Below are positions 40,740-49,819 of a DNA stretch of 64,000 nucleotides, piece after piece (position 1 is the first letter of the stretch; each line of letters opens with the position of its first letter). Source of the DNA: Pseudomonadota bacterium (GTDB lineage Bacteria; Pseudomonadota; Gammaproteobacteria; Arenicellales; UBA868); NCBI GenBank assembly GCA_016845525.1, contig JAERSQ010000156.1, forward strand, positions 1 to 64,000, in the 5' to 3' direction. A program made the position numbers and the translations under genes. A model generated the notes under the pieces. It was given only the letters and a program-made list of their open reading frames with translations, was not told the DNA's origin and did not search any database.

Positions 40740-41349
40740 GATCTTCGCCCGACTCCAAGAGTCGACTCCCGAGCCGGTTACCGAACTGAAGTACCGGACG
40801 CGGTTCCAACTGCTGGTGGCCGTTATTTTGTCGGCTCAGGCAACAGACGTTTCAGTGAATCGTGCCACGCGGCCCCTTTTTCGCGCTGCCGGCACGCCTA
40901 AAGCGATTCACGCTCTCGGGGTCTCAGGGCTTAGGCCGTACATCCGGACTATTGGCCTGTTCAATACCAAAGCGGCGAATATCATCAAGACCTGTTCGAT
41001 CCTGTTGGATGAGTACTCGGGTCGGGTACCTCATGACCGGGCCGCTCTAGAAAGTCTCCCCGGGGTGGGCCGGAAGACAGCGAACGTTGTGTTGAACACC
41101 GCTTTCGGAGAACCGACGATAGCGGTCGACACCCATATCTACCGGGTTGCTAACCGGACCGGTCTCGCCAAGGGTCGTACCGTCCTGGCGGTAGAGAAGG
41201 GATTACTTCGATCAACGCCCAACCCGTATCTGAAAAATGCGCACCACTTGCTCATTCTTCATGGACGCTATACCTGTCGCGCACGCACGCCGGATTGCAG
41301 GCGATGCCTTATCTCCGACCTGTGTCAGTGGACCGCAAAAACCAATTGA
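40717..41349 (+). CDS. nth: Endonuclease III (DNA glycosylase/AP lyase)
   Basis: Removes oxidised pyrimidines from DNA. The 210 residues have the helix-hairpin-helix LPGVGRKTANVVLN with the catalytic Lys, the catalytic Asp in VDTHIYRVANR, and the four-Cys [4Fe-4S] loop C-x6-C-x2-C-x5-C at the C-terminus. The ATG lies 23 bases inside the preceding iron-sulfur gene, so the pair is probably coupled. It converges on rlmB. Confidence 0.97.
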   Translation: MNQAQRTEIFARLQESTPEPVTELKYRTRFQLLVAVILSAQATDVSVNRATRPLFRAAGTPKAIHALGVSGLRPYIRTIGLFNTKAANIIKTCSILLDEYSGRVPHDRAALESLPGVGRKTANVVLNTAFGEPTIAVDTHIYRVANRTGLAKGRTVLAVEKGLLRSTPNPYLKNAHHLLILHGRYTCRARTPDCRRCLISDLCQWTAKTN

Positions 41350-41387
41350 TGTCGGTTTTTTAGGGCCCGCCCTTGCCGGATCCCTAC

Positions 41388-42146
41388 TCAGTTCGGTCCC
41401 TTCAATTGCCGTTGGCGCAGCATTTCGAACAACATTACGCCTGCGGCGACGGAAACGTTCAGACTCGAGAATCCCGCAACCGTCGGGATGTGTACCGTTG
41501 CATCGCAGTGCTTACGCGTTAGCGGCCGCATACCCGCTGACTCCGAGCCGACCACGAGCGCCACCGGTCCAGAGAGATCAAAATCAAAAACAACATCCTG
41601 ACCCTCCTCGCCAGTGCCAATCAACCAGATACCGGTTTTCTTCAACTTCAAAAGAATCTGACCCCAGTTTCCTACCTCAAAGATTTTCAAATGATGGACT
41701 CCACCCTCGGCGACACGCATCGCGGCCGGCGTAAGCCCCGCACCGGTGTTGGACGGCATGATGATCGCCTCCACCCCCGCTGCTGCACCCGTTCGAATGC
41801 AGGCTCCGATGTTTCTGGGATCCTCCAACCCGTCCAGAAGCAGGACCACAGTCTGCTGCGTTACACCGGAAAGCCACTCGTTCAGTTCAGACTGTCCTAA
41901 AGTCGGCGCCCTGGCGAGCAGTCCGAGAATGCCCTGATGACGAACATCCCCGGCAAGCCGATCTAACATCAACGTATCGCCTCTGACGACGCGCACCCCC
42001 CGCGCTCTGGCGAGAGCCAACAATTGATTAACGCGCTGGTCCTTTCTGGCGCCGTCGTGGACGATTTCCGCAACCCGAACCGGGTCAGCCCGCAATCCGG
42101 ACTCGACCGCGTGAAAACCGCATAGGGATTGGCTCTGTGTGCTCAT
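41388..42146 (-). CDS. rlmB: 23S rRNA (guanosine-2'-O)-methyltransferase RlmB
   Basis: SPOUT methyltransferase that modifies G2251 of 23S rRNA in E. coli. It has an N-terminal L30e-like substrate domain (about residues 8-85), the Asn/Arg loop LEDPRNIGACIRTG, the SAM-binding VVGSESAGM and the knot motif SSLNVSVAAGVMLFE. The ATG overlaps the stop of the upstream exoribonuclease gene (ATGA). In many gammaproteobacteria rpsF follows rlmB, but here the rpsF cluster is about 37 kb away. Confidence 0.95.
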   Translation of the reverse strand: MSTQSQSLCGFHAVESGLRADPVRVAEIVHDGARKDQRVNQLLALARARGVRVVRGDTLMLDRLAGDVRHQGILGLLARAPTLGQSELNEWLSGVTQQTVVLLLDGLEDPRNIGACIRTGAAAGVEAIIMPSNTGAGLTPAAMRVAEGGVHHLKIFEVGNWGQILLKLKKTGIWLIGTGEEGQDVVFDFDLSGPVALVVGSESAGMRPLTRKHCDATVHIPTVAGFSSLNVSVAAGVMLFEMLRQRQLKGPN

Positions 42147-43771
42147 CGCGTTCTACGCCTCCGATCAGTTGTCTTCCTAGGCGACCGTCTTTTTGCTTTT
42201 GTATTGGGTCGCTTGCTCGATCGATTCAGCCTGCCTTGTGGGGGCGAAATGACCGTAGGGAGTAGATTGACCTTGCCTTCTTCGAGCTCCACCCCAGCGA
42301 CTTTGACGTCGAGCCGGTCTCCCAGGCGGATTCGTCTTCCCGAGCGCCGCCCAATGAGAGTCAAAAATCGCTCATCAAACTCGAAGTAATCCTTACCGAG
42401 ATCAGAGATATGAACCAGACCATCGATGGGGAACGTGCCCAAAGTGACGAAAACACCAAAGCTGGTCACACCGCTCACGGTACCAGAAAACACGTCTCCA
42501 ATACTTCGACTAATGAACTCAGCTTTGAGCCAGCCCATCATCTCACGCTCAGCCACTTCTGCTGTTCTCTCGGTGTAAGAGCAGTGCTCCGAAATGGCGG
42601 ACAGTTCCGCCCCTTGCAGCGCCGCGGCTCCCCGTGCCGGATACCCGAGTGTCGCCTTAAGCATGCGGTGGGCGATGAGATCGGGATAACGTCGAATGGG
42701 AGACGTGAAGTGGGTGTAAGCCGGAAACCCAAGACCAAAATGCACACATTTTCCTGCCGAGTAATAGGCCTGCTTCAATGATCGTAACACCAGCATCTGC
42801 AGGGACTCTCGGACTGCGCTGGACGCTTCAACCGATTCGAGCGCGCGAGTGAGCATACGCCCTGTCGGCTCGCGGCCCGGCCGCATTTTTACCCCATAAA
42901 GCCCAAGAATATCCTTTAACGCTCTCAAGGACTCCGGCTCAGGGGCCTCATGACAACGATAGATCGCTTCACCGAACCACTCGTCCAGCCTTTGCGCCGC
43001 ACAAACATTGGCCGCCAGCATACATTCCTCGATAAGGGAGGCCGCCGCCAGCCGCGGCCTTGAGGCAATGTCCTCGATGAAGCCATCGTGGTTCAGGGGA
43101 GCGACGGTCTCCGGAAAAACGAGGTGCAGACTCCCCTCGCCTATCCGATGGGCAAAAAGTCTCTTGCTGACCGTCCAAAGCGCCAAAAGACTTTGCTCAA
43201 TCTCTGGTGCGAACCTTTGCGTCCCCTTCATCCCTTTCGCGAGAAACTCGGATGCCGCCTCATAGGTAAGGCGGCCCGCAGAAATTATCTGGGCCTCGAT
43301 AAAATCGTACCCGGTAATTTGGCCTTGGTGGTCAATTTGGAGCCTACAGACAAAAACGTCTCTCAGTTGCCCTGCTCTTAGTGAGCACAAGTTGTTTGAT
43401 AGCAGTTCCGGGAGCATCGGCACCACCTGACCCGGGAGGTAGACCGAATTACCCCGCTCCCGCGCGGCACCGTCAAGCGATCCGCCCGGTGCTACCCATC
43501 GTGCAACATCTGCGATCGCCACGTCCAGGCAAAACCCGTCTCCGACCTGTTCGCAAAAAACGGCGTCATCAAAATCCTTCGCATTCTCGCCATCAATGGT
43601 GACGAAAGGAAGGTGAGTCAGGTCAATGACTGATTTGTTTGTCTCGCTAACCGCATTCTCACTCAACTGCGCCAGTTCGGCTTCGACTTCGATCGGCCAT
43701 TCTGTTTCAATCTGATGCTGATGGAGCAGGCGCTCCCGAAACGCATCGGCGCTTGGCGTCGACTGCTTCAT
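42143..43771 (-). CDS. rnr: RNase R/II family exoribonuclease lacking the N-terminal domains
   Basis: 3'-5' exoribonuclease. The 542 residues hold an intact RNB domain with the catalytic aspartates in DGENAKDFDD (60-69), the YFPSQ-like NSVYLPGQVVPMLPE and YTHFTSPIRRYPDL, then an S1 domain (about 420-505) and a short basic tail. RNase R is normally about 750-810 residues: the helix-turn-helix and two cold-shock domains before RNB are absent. Only 146 bases separate this start from a tRNA gene, too little to encode them, and the ribosome site is weak. Its position between purA and rlmB is that of rnr. Confidence 0.87.
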   Translation of the reverse strand: MKQSTPSADAFRERLLHQHQIETEWPIEVEAELAQLSENAVSETNKSVIDLTHLPFVTIDGENAKDFDDAVFCEQVGDGFCLDVAIADVARWVAPGGSLDGAARERGNSVYLPGQVVPMLPELLSNNLCSLRAGQLRDVFVCRLQIDHQGQITGYDFIEAQIISAGRLTYEAASEFLAKGMKGTQRFAPEIEQSLLALWTVSKRLFAHRIGEGSLHLVFPETVAPLNHDGFIEDIASRPRLAAASLIEECMLAANVCAAQRLDEWFGEAIYRCHEAPEPESLRALKDILGLYGVKMRPGREPTGRMLTRALESVEASSAVRESLQMLVLRSLKQAYYSAGKCVHFGLGFPAYTHFTSPIRRYPDLIAHRMLKATLGYPARGAAALQGAELSAISEHCSYTERTAEVAEREMMGWLKAEFISRSIGDVFSGTVSGVTSFGVFVTLGTFPIDGLVHISDLGKDYFEFDERFLTLIGRRSGRRIRLGDRLDVKVAGVELEEGKVNLLPTVISPPQGRLNRSSKRPNTKAKRRSPRKTTDRRRRTR

Positions 43772-43842
43772 TGCGGTGTGGGGATGCTTGGCGTTAGTTC
43801 ATTCATTCGGGATCTGGAACCGCAACTGCCTTCTGCCTGCAA

Positions 43843-43871
43843 TTGACAACTTTGGGCTCAATCGTTAAGGT
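43843..43871 (+). promoter_or_regulatory. Promoter of tRNA-Leu
   Basis: A perfect TTGACA (43843-43848) is followed after 17 bases by TAAGGT (43866-43871), then by a GC-rich stretch (TCGCGCCCC) at the predicted start. A GC-rich discriminator is typical of stable-RNA promoters under stringent control. The -10 match is weak (3 of 6). Confidence 0.5.
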
Positions 43872-43917
43872 TCGCGCCCCTGTCAGGCCTATAGCGACTC
43901 GACAGGTGACGCTCTTT

Positions 43918-44004
43918 GCCGAGGTGGCGGAATTGGTAGACGCGCTAGCTTCAGGTGCTAGTGGGGGTAACCCCGTGGAGGTTCAAGTCCTCTCCTCGGT
44001 ACCA
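43918..44004 (+). tRNA. tRNA-Leu (anticodon CAG)
   Basis: 87-base class II tRNA. Acceptor strands GCCGAGG and CCTCGGT pair over 7 positions (with one G-U), and the 3' CCA is encoded at 44002-44004. The anticodon loop TTCAGGT is closed by CTAGC/GCTAG, with anticodon CAG at 43952-43954. A long variable arm (GTGGGGGTAACCCCGT region) and the TTCAAGTCC T-loop follow. The sequence is closely like bacterial leucine tRNAs. It reads CUG codons, which the proposed leuA leader peptide uses heavily. Confidence 0.97.
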
Positions 44005-44027
44005 TCAATATCATTCAATCATTCATG

Positions 44028-44050
44028 TTGATCGAGCCCCCGTCGATCAA
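44028..44050. repeat. Perfect inverted repeat after tRNA-Leu
   Basis: TTGATCGA and TCGATCAA form an 8-bp stem with a 7-base loop, 24 bases after the tRNA. There is no T run on either strand, so it is not a classical terminator; it may help tRNA 3' processing or protect the purA transcript end. Confidence 0.5.
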
Positions 44051-44137
44051 GTCAACCGGTTTGGTCCCAGGGGAATCTGTTTCCGCTCCCAAGATCCCCA
44101 TCACGGCTTAGGGCCGATAGCGGTGGTCCGACTCAGT

Positions 44138-45433
<1,296 letters not shown>

Positions 45434-45508
45434 CTATTCAGCCTGTGAAGAACGGTTGTTTCAGAAGCCAGTCGTGCCCTCGGGTCCAATCGACCGGCGC
45501 CAAATCCC

Positions 45509-45700
45509 TTAATGCCGGATCAGGTACAAGAGCAAGAGACCGGCGATCATCATGATCAATCCGCCCCACCGCAGATGGGTCTCGCTGATGGCCCCGAGAG
45601 TCTCGACCAATCGCCGGTACCTCGACGGGGCCGCAAACGGGATCAAGCCCTCCAATATCAATACCAGGGACACAGCCACAAAAAGGTCCCGCCATTCCAC
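45509..45700 (-). CDS. DUF2065 (YjeT-like) small membrane protein
   Basis: A 63-residue protein of unknown role, conserved between hflC and purA in gammaproteobacteria (yjeT in E. coli). It has two hydrophobic segments (about residues 5-24 and 44-61) joined by a basic loop with SRYRRLVETL, the family pattern. The frame starts with GTG at 45698-45700, 9 bases after the hflC stop. No function can be read from the sequence. Confidence 0.88.
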   Translation of the reverse strand: MEWRDLFVAVSLVLILEGLIPFAAPSRYRRLVETLGAISETHLRWGGLIMMIAGLLLLYLIRH

Positions 45701-45709
45701 GGAGTACGA

Positions 45710-46597
45710 CTAATCTGCGGACTCGACGGGCGCCGGCGACGCCTGGTTGAAATATCGGAAGAACTCCGAGTCAGGCTCGATCACGAGCAGATTATCCGGA
45801 GTAGCAAACGTATTACGATAAGCGTTCAGGCTGCGGTACATCCGATAGAACTCGCGATCCCGATCAAACGCGTCGGCGTAAATCGCTGTCGCTTCGGCAT
45901 CCCCTTGACCTTTGACCTCCTGCGCCTTTTGTTCGGCCTCTGCCAGGATAATCGCCCGCTCGCGATCCGCATCGGCTCGGATTCGTTCGGCCGCTTCGGC
46001 GCCTCTCGCTCTAAGGTCTTTCGCCACCCGAGAACGCTCGGCTTCCATTCGTTGATAAACGCGCTCGCTGATATCTGGATCAAGATCAACCCTTTTCAGG
46101 CGGACATCCAATACCTCGATACCTAAAGATGCCGTCTCCTCGTTTGTCGTTTGGCGCACGACGTCCATGATCTCGACGCGGTCTCCCGATATAACTTGCT
46201 GCACCGAGCGGTTACCGAACTCCCGCCGTAATGCATCATTAACTCTTTGAGCAAGCCGATTACGTGCATTACTGGCCAGTCCACCCAGTCTGGTGTAGTA
46301 GTCAGCGGCGTTCGTGATTCTCCACTTTACGAACGAGTCCACCACGAGATTCTTCTTTTCTCGGGTGAGGTACAGTTCTGGATCAGAATCCATCGTTTGT
46401 ACTCGCGCGTCGAAGTACTGCACGTTGTTAATCAGGGGCGCCTTGAAATGAAGCCCGGGTTCGTCATTCGACCGCACGATCTCGCCGAACTGGAAGACGA
46501 TCGCTTTCTCTCGCTCGTCAACGTAATAGACCGCTGAGGAGCCCACTGAAACCAGGATCACCGCCAGGATCACCCACATCATGCTCTTACCGCTCAT
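45710..46597 (-). CDS. hflC: HflC, modulator of FtsH protease
   Basis: SPFH-domain inner-membrane protein that, with HflK, encloses and controls FtsH. The 295 residues have an N-terminal membrane segment (about 7-25), the SPFH domain starting YYVDEREKAIVFQFGEIV, and the long charged helix (ERVYQRMEAERSRVAKDLRARGAEAAE) that forms the cage wall. The ATG overlaps the hflK stop (ATGA). Confidence 0.96.
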   Translation of the reverse strand: MSGKSMMWVILAVILVSVGSSAVYYVDEREKAIVFQFGEIVRSNDEPGLHFKAPLINNVQYFDARVQTMDSDPELYLTREKKNLVVDSFVKWRITNAADYYTRLGGLASNARNRLAQRVNDALRREFGNRSVQQVISGDRVEIMDVVRQTTNEETASLGIEVLDVRLKRVDLDPDISERVYQRMEAERSRVAKDLRARGAEAAERIRADADRERAIILAEAEQKAQEVKGQGDAEATAIYADAFDRDREFYRMYRSLNAYRNTFATPDNLLVIEPDSEFFRYFNQASPAPVESAD

Positions 46598-47811
46598 TGC
46601 GTCAGACTCCTGAGGCGGCTAGAACGCTCTTGCCGCGAATTATTATCTGTGCCGGCAAACGTTCCGCCAAAGCCTGCGCCAGTCGACGTCTCATCCAACT
46701 GGGAGATCGATCCACCCGCACTACGTTGCCGAATCAACTGGTCCAGAGGTAAATACATAACGTTGTTGGATCCGCTGCTTTGATCGATGAGGAGCTTCGT
46801 GGAGTTTCCATACACCTCCTCAAGCGCGTCTATGTAGAGTCGGTCACGCGTGATGCCGGGCGCTTTCGCGTACTCGTCGAGCACCTGGATAAATCGAGAT
46901 GCTTGGCCCCGCGCAGCCGCTACGACGGTCGCCTGATAGGCGGCGGCTTCCTGCTCTAACCTCGCTGCAGCGCCCCTTGCCCGGGGGATGATGTCGTTTT
47001 GATACGCCTGAGCTTCATTCTTGAGGCGTTCTTCATCCTCTCGGGCCTTCACGGCGTCGTCAAACGCGGCTTTGACTTCCGCGGGCGGCTGAGCATTCTG
47101 CATCTCGACCGCCTTAATGTTGATGCCGGTATCGTACCGATCAAGAATCTGCTGAAGAAGCACCTTCGTTTCCTGGGCAATTTCCGCCCGACCACCCGTG
47201 ATCGCGAAGTCCATTGAGTTCCGGCCAACGATTTCTCTTACCGCACTCTCAGTAGCGCCTCGAACCACGAGTTCCTGTGATTCGGCGACATTGAAGAGCA
47301 ACTCTCTCGGATCTTTGATGTCATACTGAACCGCAAAGTGAATATCGATGATATTCTCATCCGCGGTCAGCATCAGCGCCTCCCGGGGCACACCCGCAAG
47401 CTGATTTGATCGGGTGTTGGTTCGGTAGCCTACCTCGACAGTTCTGATCTGCTGAACATTGACTATTTCCACAGTCTCGACGGGATACGGCATACGCCAC
47501 CTCAGACCGGCTTCCTTGATGGTCTTGTAGGCGCCAAAACGCATTTCAACGGCCTGTTGTCCTTGTTCGACCACATAAAAACCGGTCGCGAGCCACAGTC
47601 CCGCCAGAACGACGGCGATGGGCCCAATTGCTCTTGAACTGAACGAGGGTAATTTACCCCCGCCCTTGCGGCCGGAGCCGCCACCACCGAACAGGCCCCC
47701 AAACTTTTTCTGAAAATCTCGGATAACCTCATCGAGATCCGGCGGCCCGTTTTGGCCGTTACCCTGCCCCCAGGGATCGCGATCGTTGGATCCTGGCTGA
47801 TTCCACGGCAT
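46594..47811 (-). CDS. hflK: HflK, modulator of FtsH protease
   Basis: Partner of HflC in the FtsH-controlling membrane complex. The 405 residues start with a Gly/Asn/Pro-rich cytoplasmic region, with GLFGGGGSGRKGGGK near residues 38-53, then one membrane segment (about 62-82), the SPFH domain and a long helix (DAVKAREDEERLKNEAQAY). The end is Ser/Gly-rich. hflX lies 80 bases upstream, and a separate promoter is possible. Confidence 0.96.
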   Translation of the reverse strand: MPWNQPGSNDRDPWGQGNGQNGPPDLDEVIRDFQKKFGGLFGGGGSGRKGGGKLPSFSSRAIGPIAVVLAGLWLATGFYVVEQGQQAVEMRFGAYKTIKEAGLRWRMPYPVETVEIVNVQQIRTVEVGYRTNTRSNQLAGVPREALMLTADENIIDIHFAVQYDIKDPRELLFNVAESQELVVRGATESAVREIVGRNSMDFAITGGRAEIAQETKVLLQQILDRYDTGINIKAVEMQNAQPPAEVKAAFDDAVKAREDEERLKNEAQAYQNDIIPRARGAAARLEQEAAAYQATVVAAARGQASRFIQVLDEYAKAPGITRDRLYIDALEEVYGNSTKLLIDQSSGSNNVMYLPLDQLIRQRSAGGSISQLDETSTGAGFGGTFAGTDNNSRQERSSRLRSLTQ

Positions 47812-47891
47812 GTTTTAGTGTCCTCTTAAAAAAGTAAATTCATAACGGCGCCGGAACTGCACCTAGCAACCCGAGCTGGAACGATATTTTA

Positions 47892-49259
47892 TCATGGGTA
47901 CGCGGGGTTTCTTGTTGAGACTTCCTTCACACAGGCTGACGTGTCAACCGGTCTCCGTCCGCATTCGACCCAGTAACTCTGATCAAAGTCCGGATCCTTC
48001 TCTATCTGCCCAATCGTCGCTGGTTCTGCGCTGACCTGAATCAGTATTTCCCCTCGTTCGGTGATCGACTCGTCATCAACCGCTGTGAGTTCGTAAATTC
48101 GGGCCCGCAGACGACCTTGAGACGCCGGAAGTTTTAAGACGCAGGGCTGCCTCGTCCTCGCCAGCCGCATAGCCAGCTGATTTCGCAGCACGTCTAGGCC
48201 TTCCCCGGTGTGCGCAGACACTCGAATTGCAGATTTCTCCCCGAGAGAGGAATCCACGACTCCAGCCGCTCTGCCACTGAGATCACATTTATTTCGCACG
48301 ATCATGGCCGGAATCTGCAAGGCCCCAATCTCTTCCAGGACATTGTCGACTTCCGACTCCTGCTCCCGCACGTCAGGCTGGGCGTCATCGGCCACCCGCA
48401 AGAGTAGATCGGCAGAACTGACCTCTTCTAGCGTTGAACGAAACGCCTGGACGAGGGCGTGTGGCAGCCCTTTAATAAACCCCACGGTGTCCGATAAAAC
48501 GACTGGGCCATAACCTGGCAACTCTAGTCTGCGCATTGTCGGATCCAACGTCGCGAAAAGCTGGTCCGCGCTATAACTGTTGGCGTCCACGAGCTCATTG
48601 AACAACGAAGATTTTCCAGCGTTTGTGTAGCCCACAATAGCAACTGTGGGCACACGCTCGCGACTTCGTCGGTTCCGCCGAAGCCCTCGCTGCAGACCCA
48701 CTTTGGCGAGCCGGCTTTGCAAGTGTCGGATCCGAGCACCCAGGAGCCGGCGATCTGTTTCCAGTTGTGTTTCCCCAGGCCCTCTCAAGCCAATACCGCC
48801 TCGTTGCCGCTCAAGGTGTGTCCATCCTCTGACCAACCGGGTTGAGAGGTGCCGCAATTGTGCCAGTTCAACTTGGAGCTTACCCTCGTGGGTCCGGGCC
48901 CGCAGGGCGAAGATATCCAAAATCAATCGTGTCCGGTCGATCACCCGACAGCAAACTATTTTTTCAAGATTGCGCTCCTGAACAGGAGAGATCGGTTGAT
49001 CCACAATAACGAGGTCTGCGCAGTGCGTTGAGACAGCTTCTGCGATCTCCTGCGCTTTCCCACGCCCAACATAAGTTCCCGCTTCTGGGGCCCGCCTCGT
49101 GGCGCCAATACAGGTCACGACGTGGCCGCCGGCAGACTCCGCCAGACCCCTCAACTCATCAAAGTGGTCATCAACGACACGGCCGTTAAGGCTTTGGTGT
49201 ACCAGGACAGCACGTTCCGGCTGATCGAGATGAGAGGATATGTCGTTGGGACTTGTCAA
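47892..49259 (-). CDS. hflX: GTPase HflX
   Basis: Ribosome-associated GTPase that splits stalled 70S ribosomes. The 455 residues carry the N-terminal HflX domain with the glycine-rich RGGIGLRGPGETQLETDRR, then the G domain: P-loop VGYTNAGKSSLFN, switch region SDTVGFIKGLPH and NKCD. A C-terminal extension of about 90 residues follows. The frame begins with TTG at 49257-49259 and shows no strong ribosome site. It lies 50 bases after hfq, the conserved order hfq-hflX-hflK-hflC. Confidence 0.95.
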   Translation of the reverse strand: MTSPNDISSHLDQPERAVLVHQSLNGRVVDDHFDELRGLAESAGGHVVTCIGATRRAPEAGTYVGRGKAQEIAEAVSTHCADLVIVDQPISPVQERNLEKIVCCRVIDRTRLILDIFALRARTHEGKLQVELAQLRHLSTRLVRGWTHLERQRGGIGLRGPGETQLETDRRLLGARIRHLQSRLAKVGLQRGLRRNRRSRERVPTVAIVGYTNAGKSSLFNELVDANSYSADQLFATLDPTMRRLELPGYGPVVLSDTVGFIKGLPHALVQAFRSTLEEVSSADLLLRVADDAQPDVREQESEVDNVLEEIGALQIPAMIVRNKCDLSGRAAGVVDSSLGEKSAIRVSAHTGEGLDVLRNQLAMRLARTRQPCVLKLPASQGRLRARIYELTAVDDESITERGEILIQVSAEPATIGQIEKDPDFDQSYWVECGRRPVDTSACVKEVSTRNPAYP

Positions 49260-49309
49260 AAGCGTGCTCGCTGAGACAAACCGCCGATCTCAGGACTCAT
49301 CTGAAAATG

Positions 49310-49582
49310 CTACCCGTCTGCTGGAGTGCCCAAGCCCTCCTCATCGGCCTCGTCACTGCCGTGGGGAATGCGCACCGCGCGGGATGGCACAATAGTTGAA
49401 ATAGCATGTTTGTAGATCAACTGACTGACGCTGTTTCGCAACAGAACAACAAAAGGGTCAAATGACTCAACCTGGCCCTGCAACTTGATACCATTGACCA
49501 GGTAAATGGAGACCGGGATTCTTTCTTTGCGAAGAATATTAAGAAAAGGATCCTGAAGGGCGGCACCTTTTTGCTGGTTCAT
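49310..49582 (-). CDS. hfq: RNA chaperone Hfq
   Basis: Hexameric Sm-like protein that pairs small RNAs with mRNAs. The Sm1 motif ([21 protein letters not shown]) and Sm2 motif ([12 protein letters not shown]) are complete, with the FNILR-like start [14 protein letters not shown]. The ATG at 49580-49582 has a strong AGGAG site 7 bases upstream; a TTG two codons earlier is ignored. The 90-residue form has a short acidic tail instead of the long tail of E. coli (102 residues). Confidence 0.97.
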   Translation of the reverse strand: MNQQKGAALQDPFLNILRKERIPVSIYLVNGIKLQGQVESFDPFVVLLRNSVSQLIYKHAISTIVPSRAVRIPHGSDEADEEGLGTPADG

Positions 49583-49777
49583 AAGCAAGCTCCTGTCTGA
49601 AAATGGTGCAAAAGTAGACGCGACCCGGACTCAACGGAAACAGAATCCTGTACGGAGTGACCCGAAAGACAAAAGCTGGTGCCGATGTCTGGAGTTACGC
49701 GGCGCCCATGCACAATACGTAATAATGTTATTGTCGTTGTGACCTGATACCAAATCTGGTTTTTCAATCACGCATCC

Positions 49778-49806
49778 AATGTAAGGCTCCATGAGTGATA
49801 TTTCAA
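49778..49806 (-). promoter_or_regulatory. Candidate promoter of hfq
   Basis: On the minus strand, TTGAAA (49801-49806) and TACATT (49778-49783) are exactly 17 bases apart. This leaves a leader of about 190 bases before hfq. The rest of the 231-base miaA-hfq gap shows no gene or clear structure that I can support. Confidence 0.4.
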
Positions 49807-49819
49807 GTCTGAACGGAGC

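Noticed and set aside
41337-41361. AAAAACC/GGTTTTTT inverted repeat at the nth-rlmB junction as a bidirectional terminator
   Set aside because: The stem has only two GC pairs and a 10-base loop, and the T run is part of the stem, so an intrinsic terminator is doubtful.
49579-49767. 62-codon minus-strand frame just upstream of hfq
   Set aside because: It runs over the hfq ribosome site and start in another frame and has no recognisable features; I regard the region as hfq leader.
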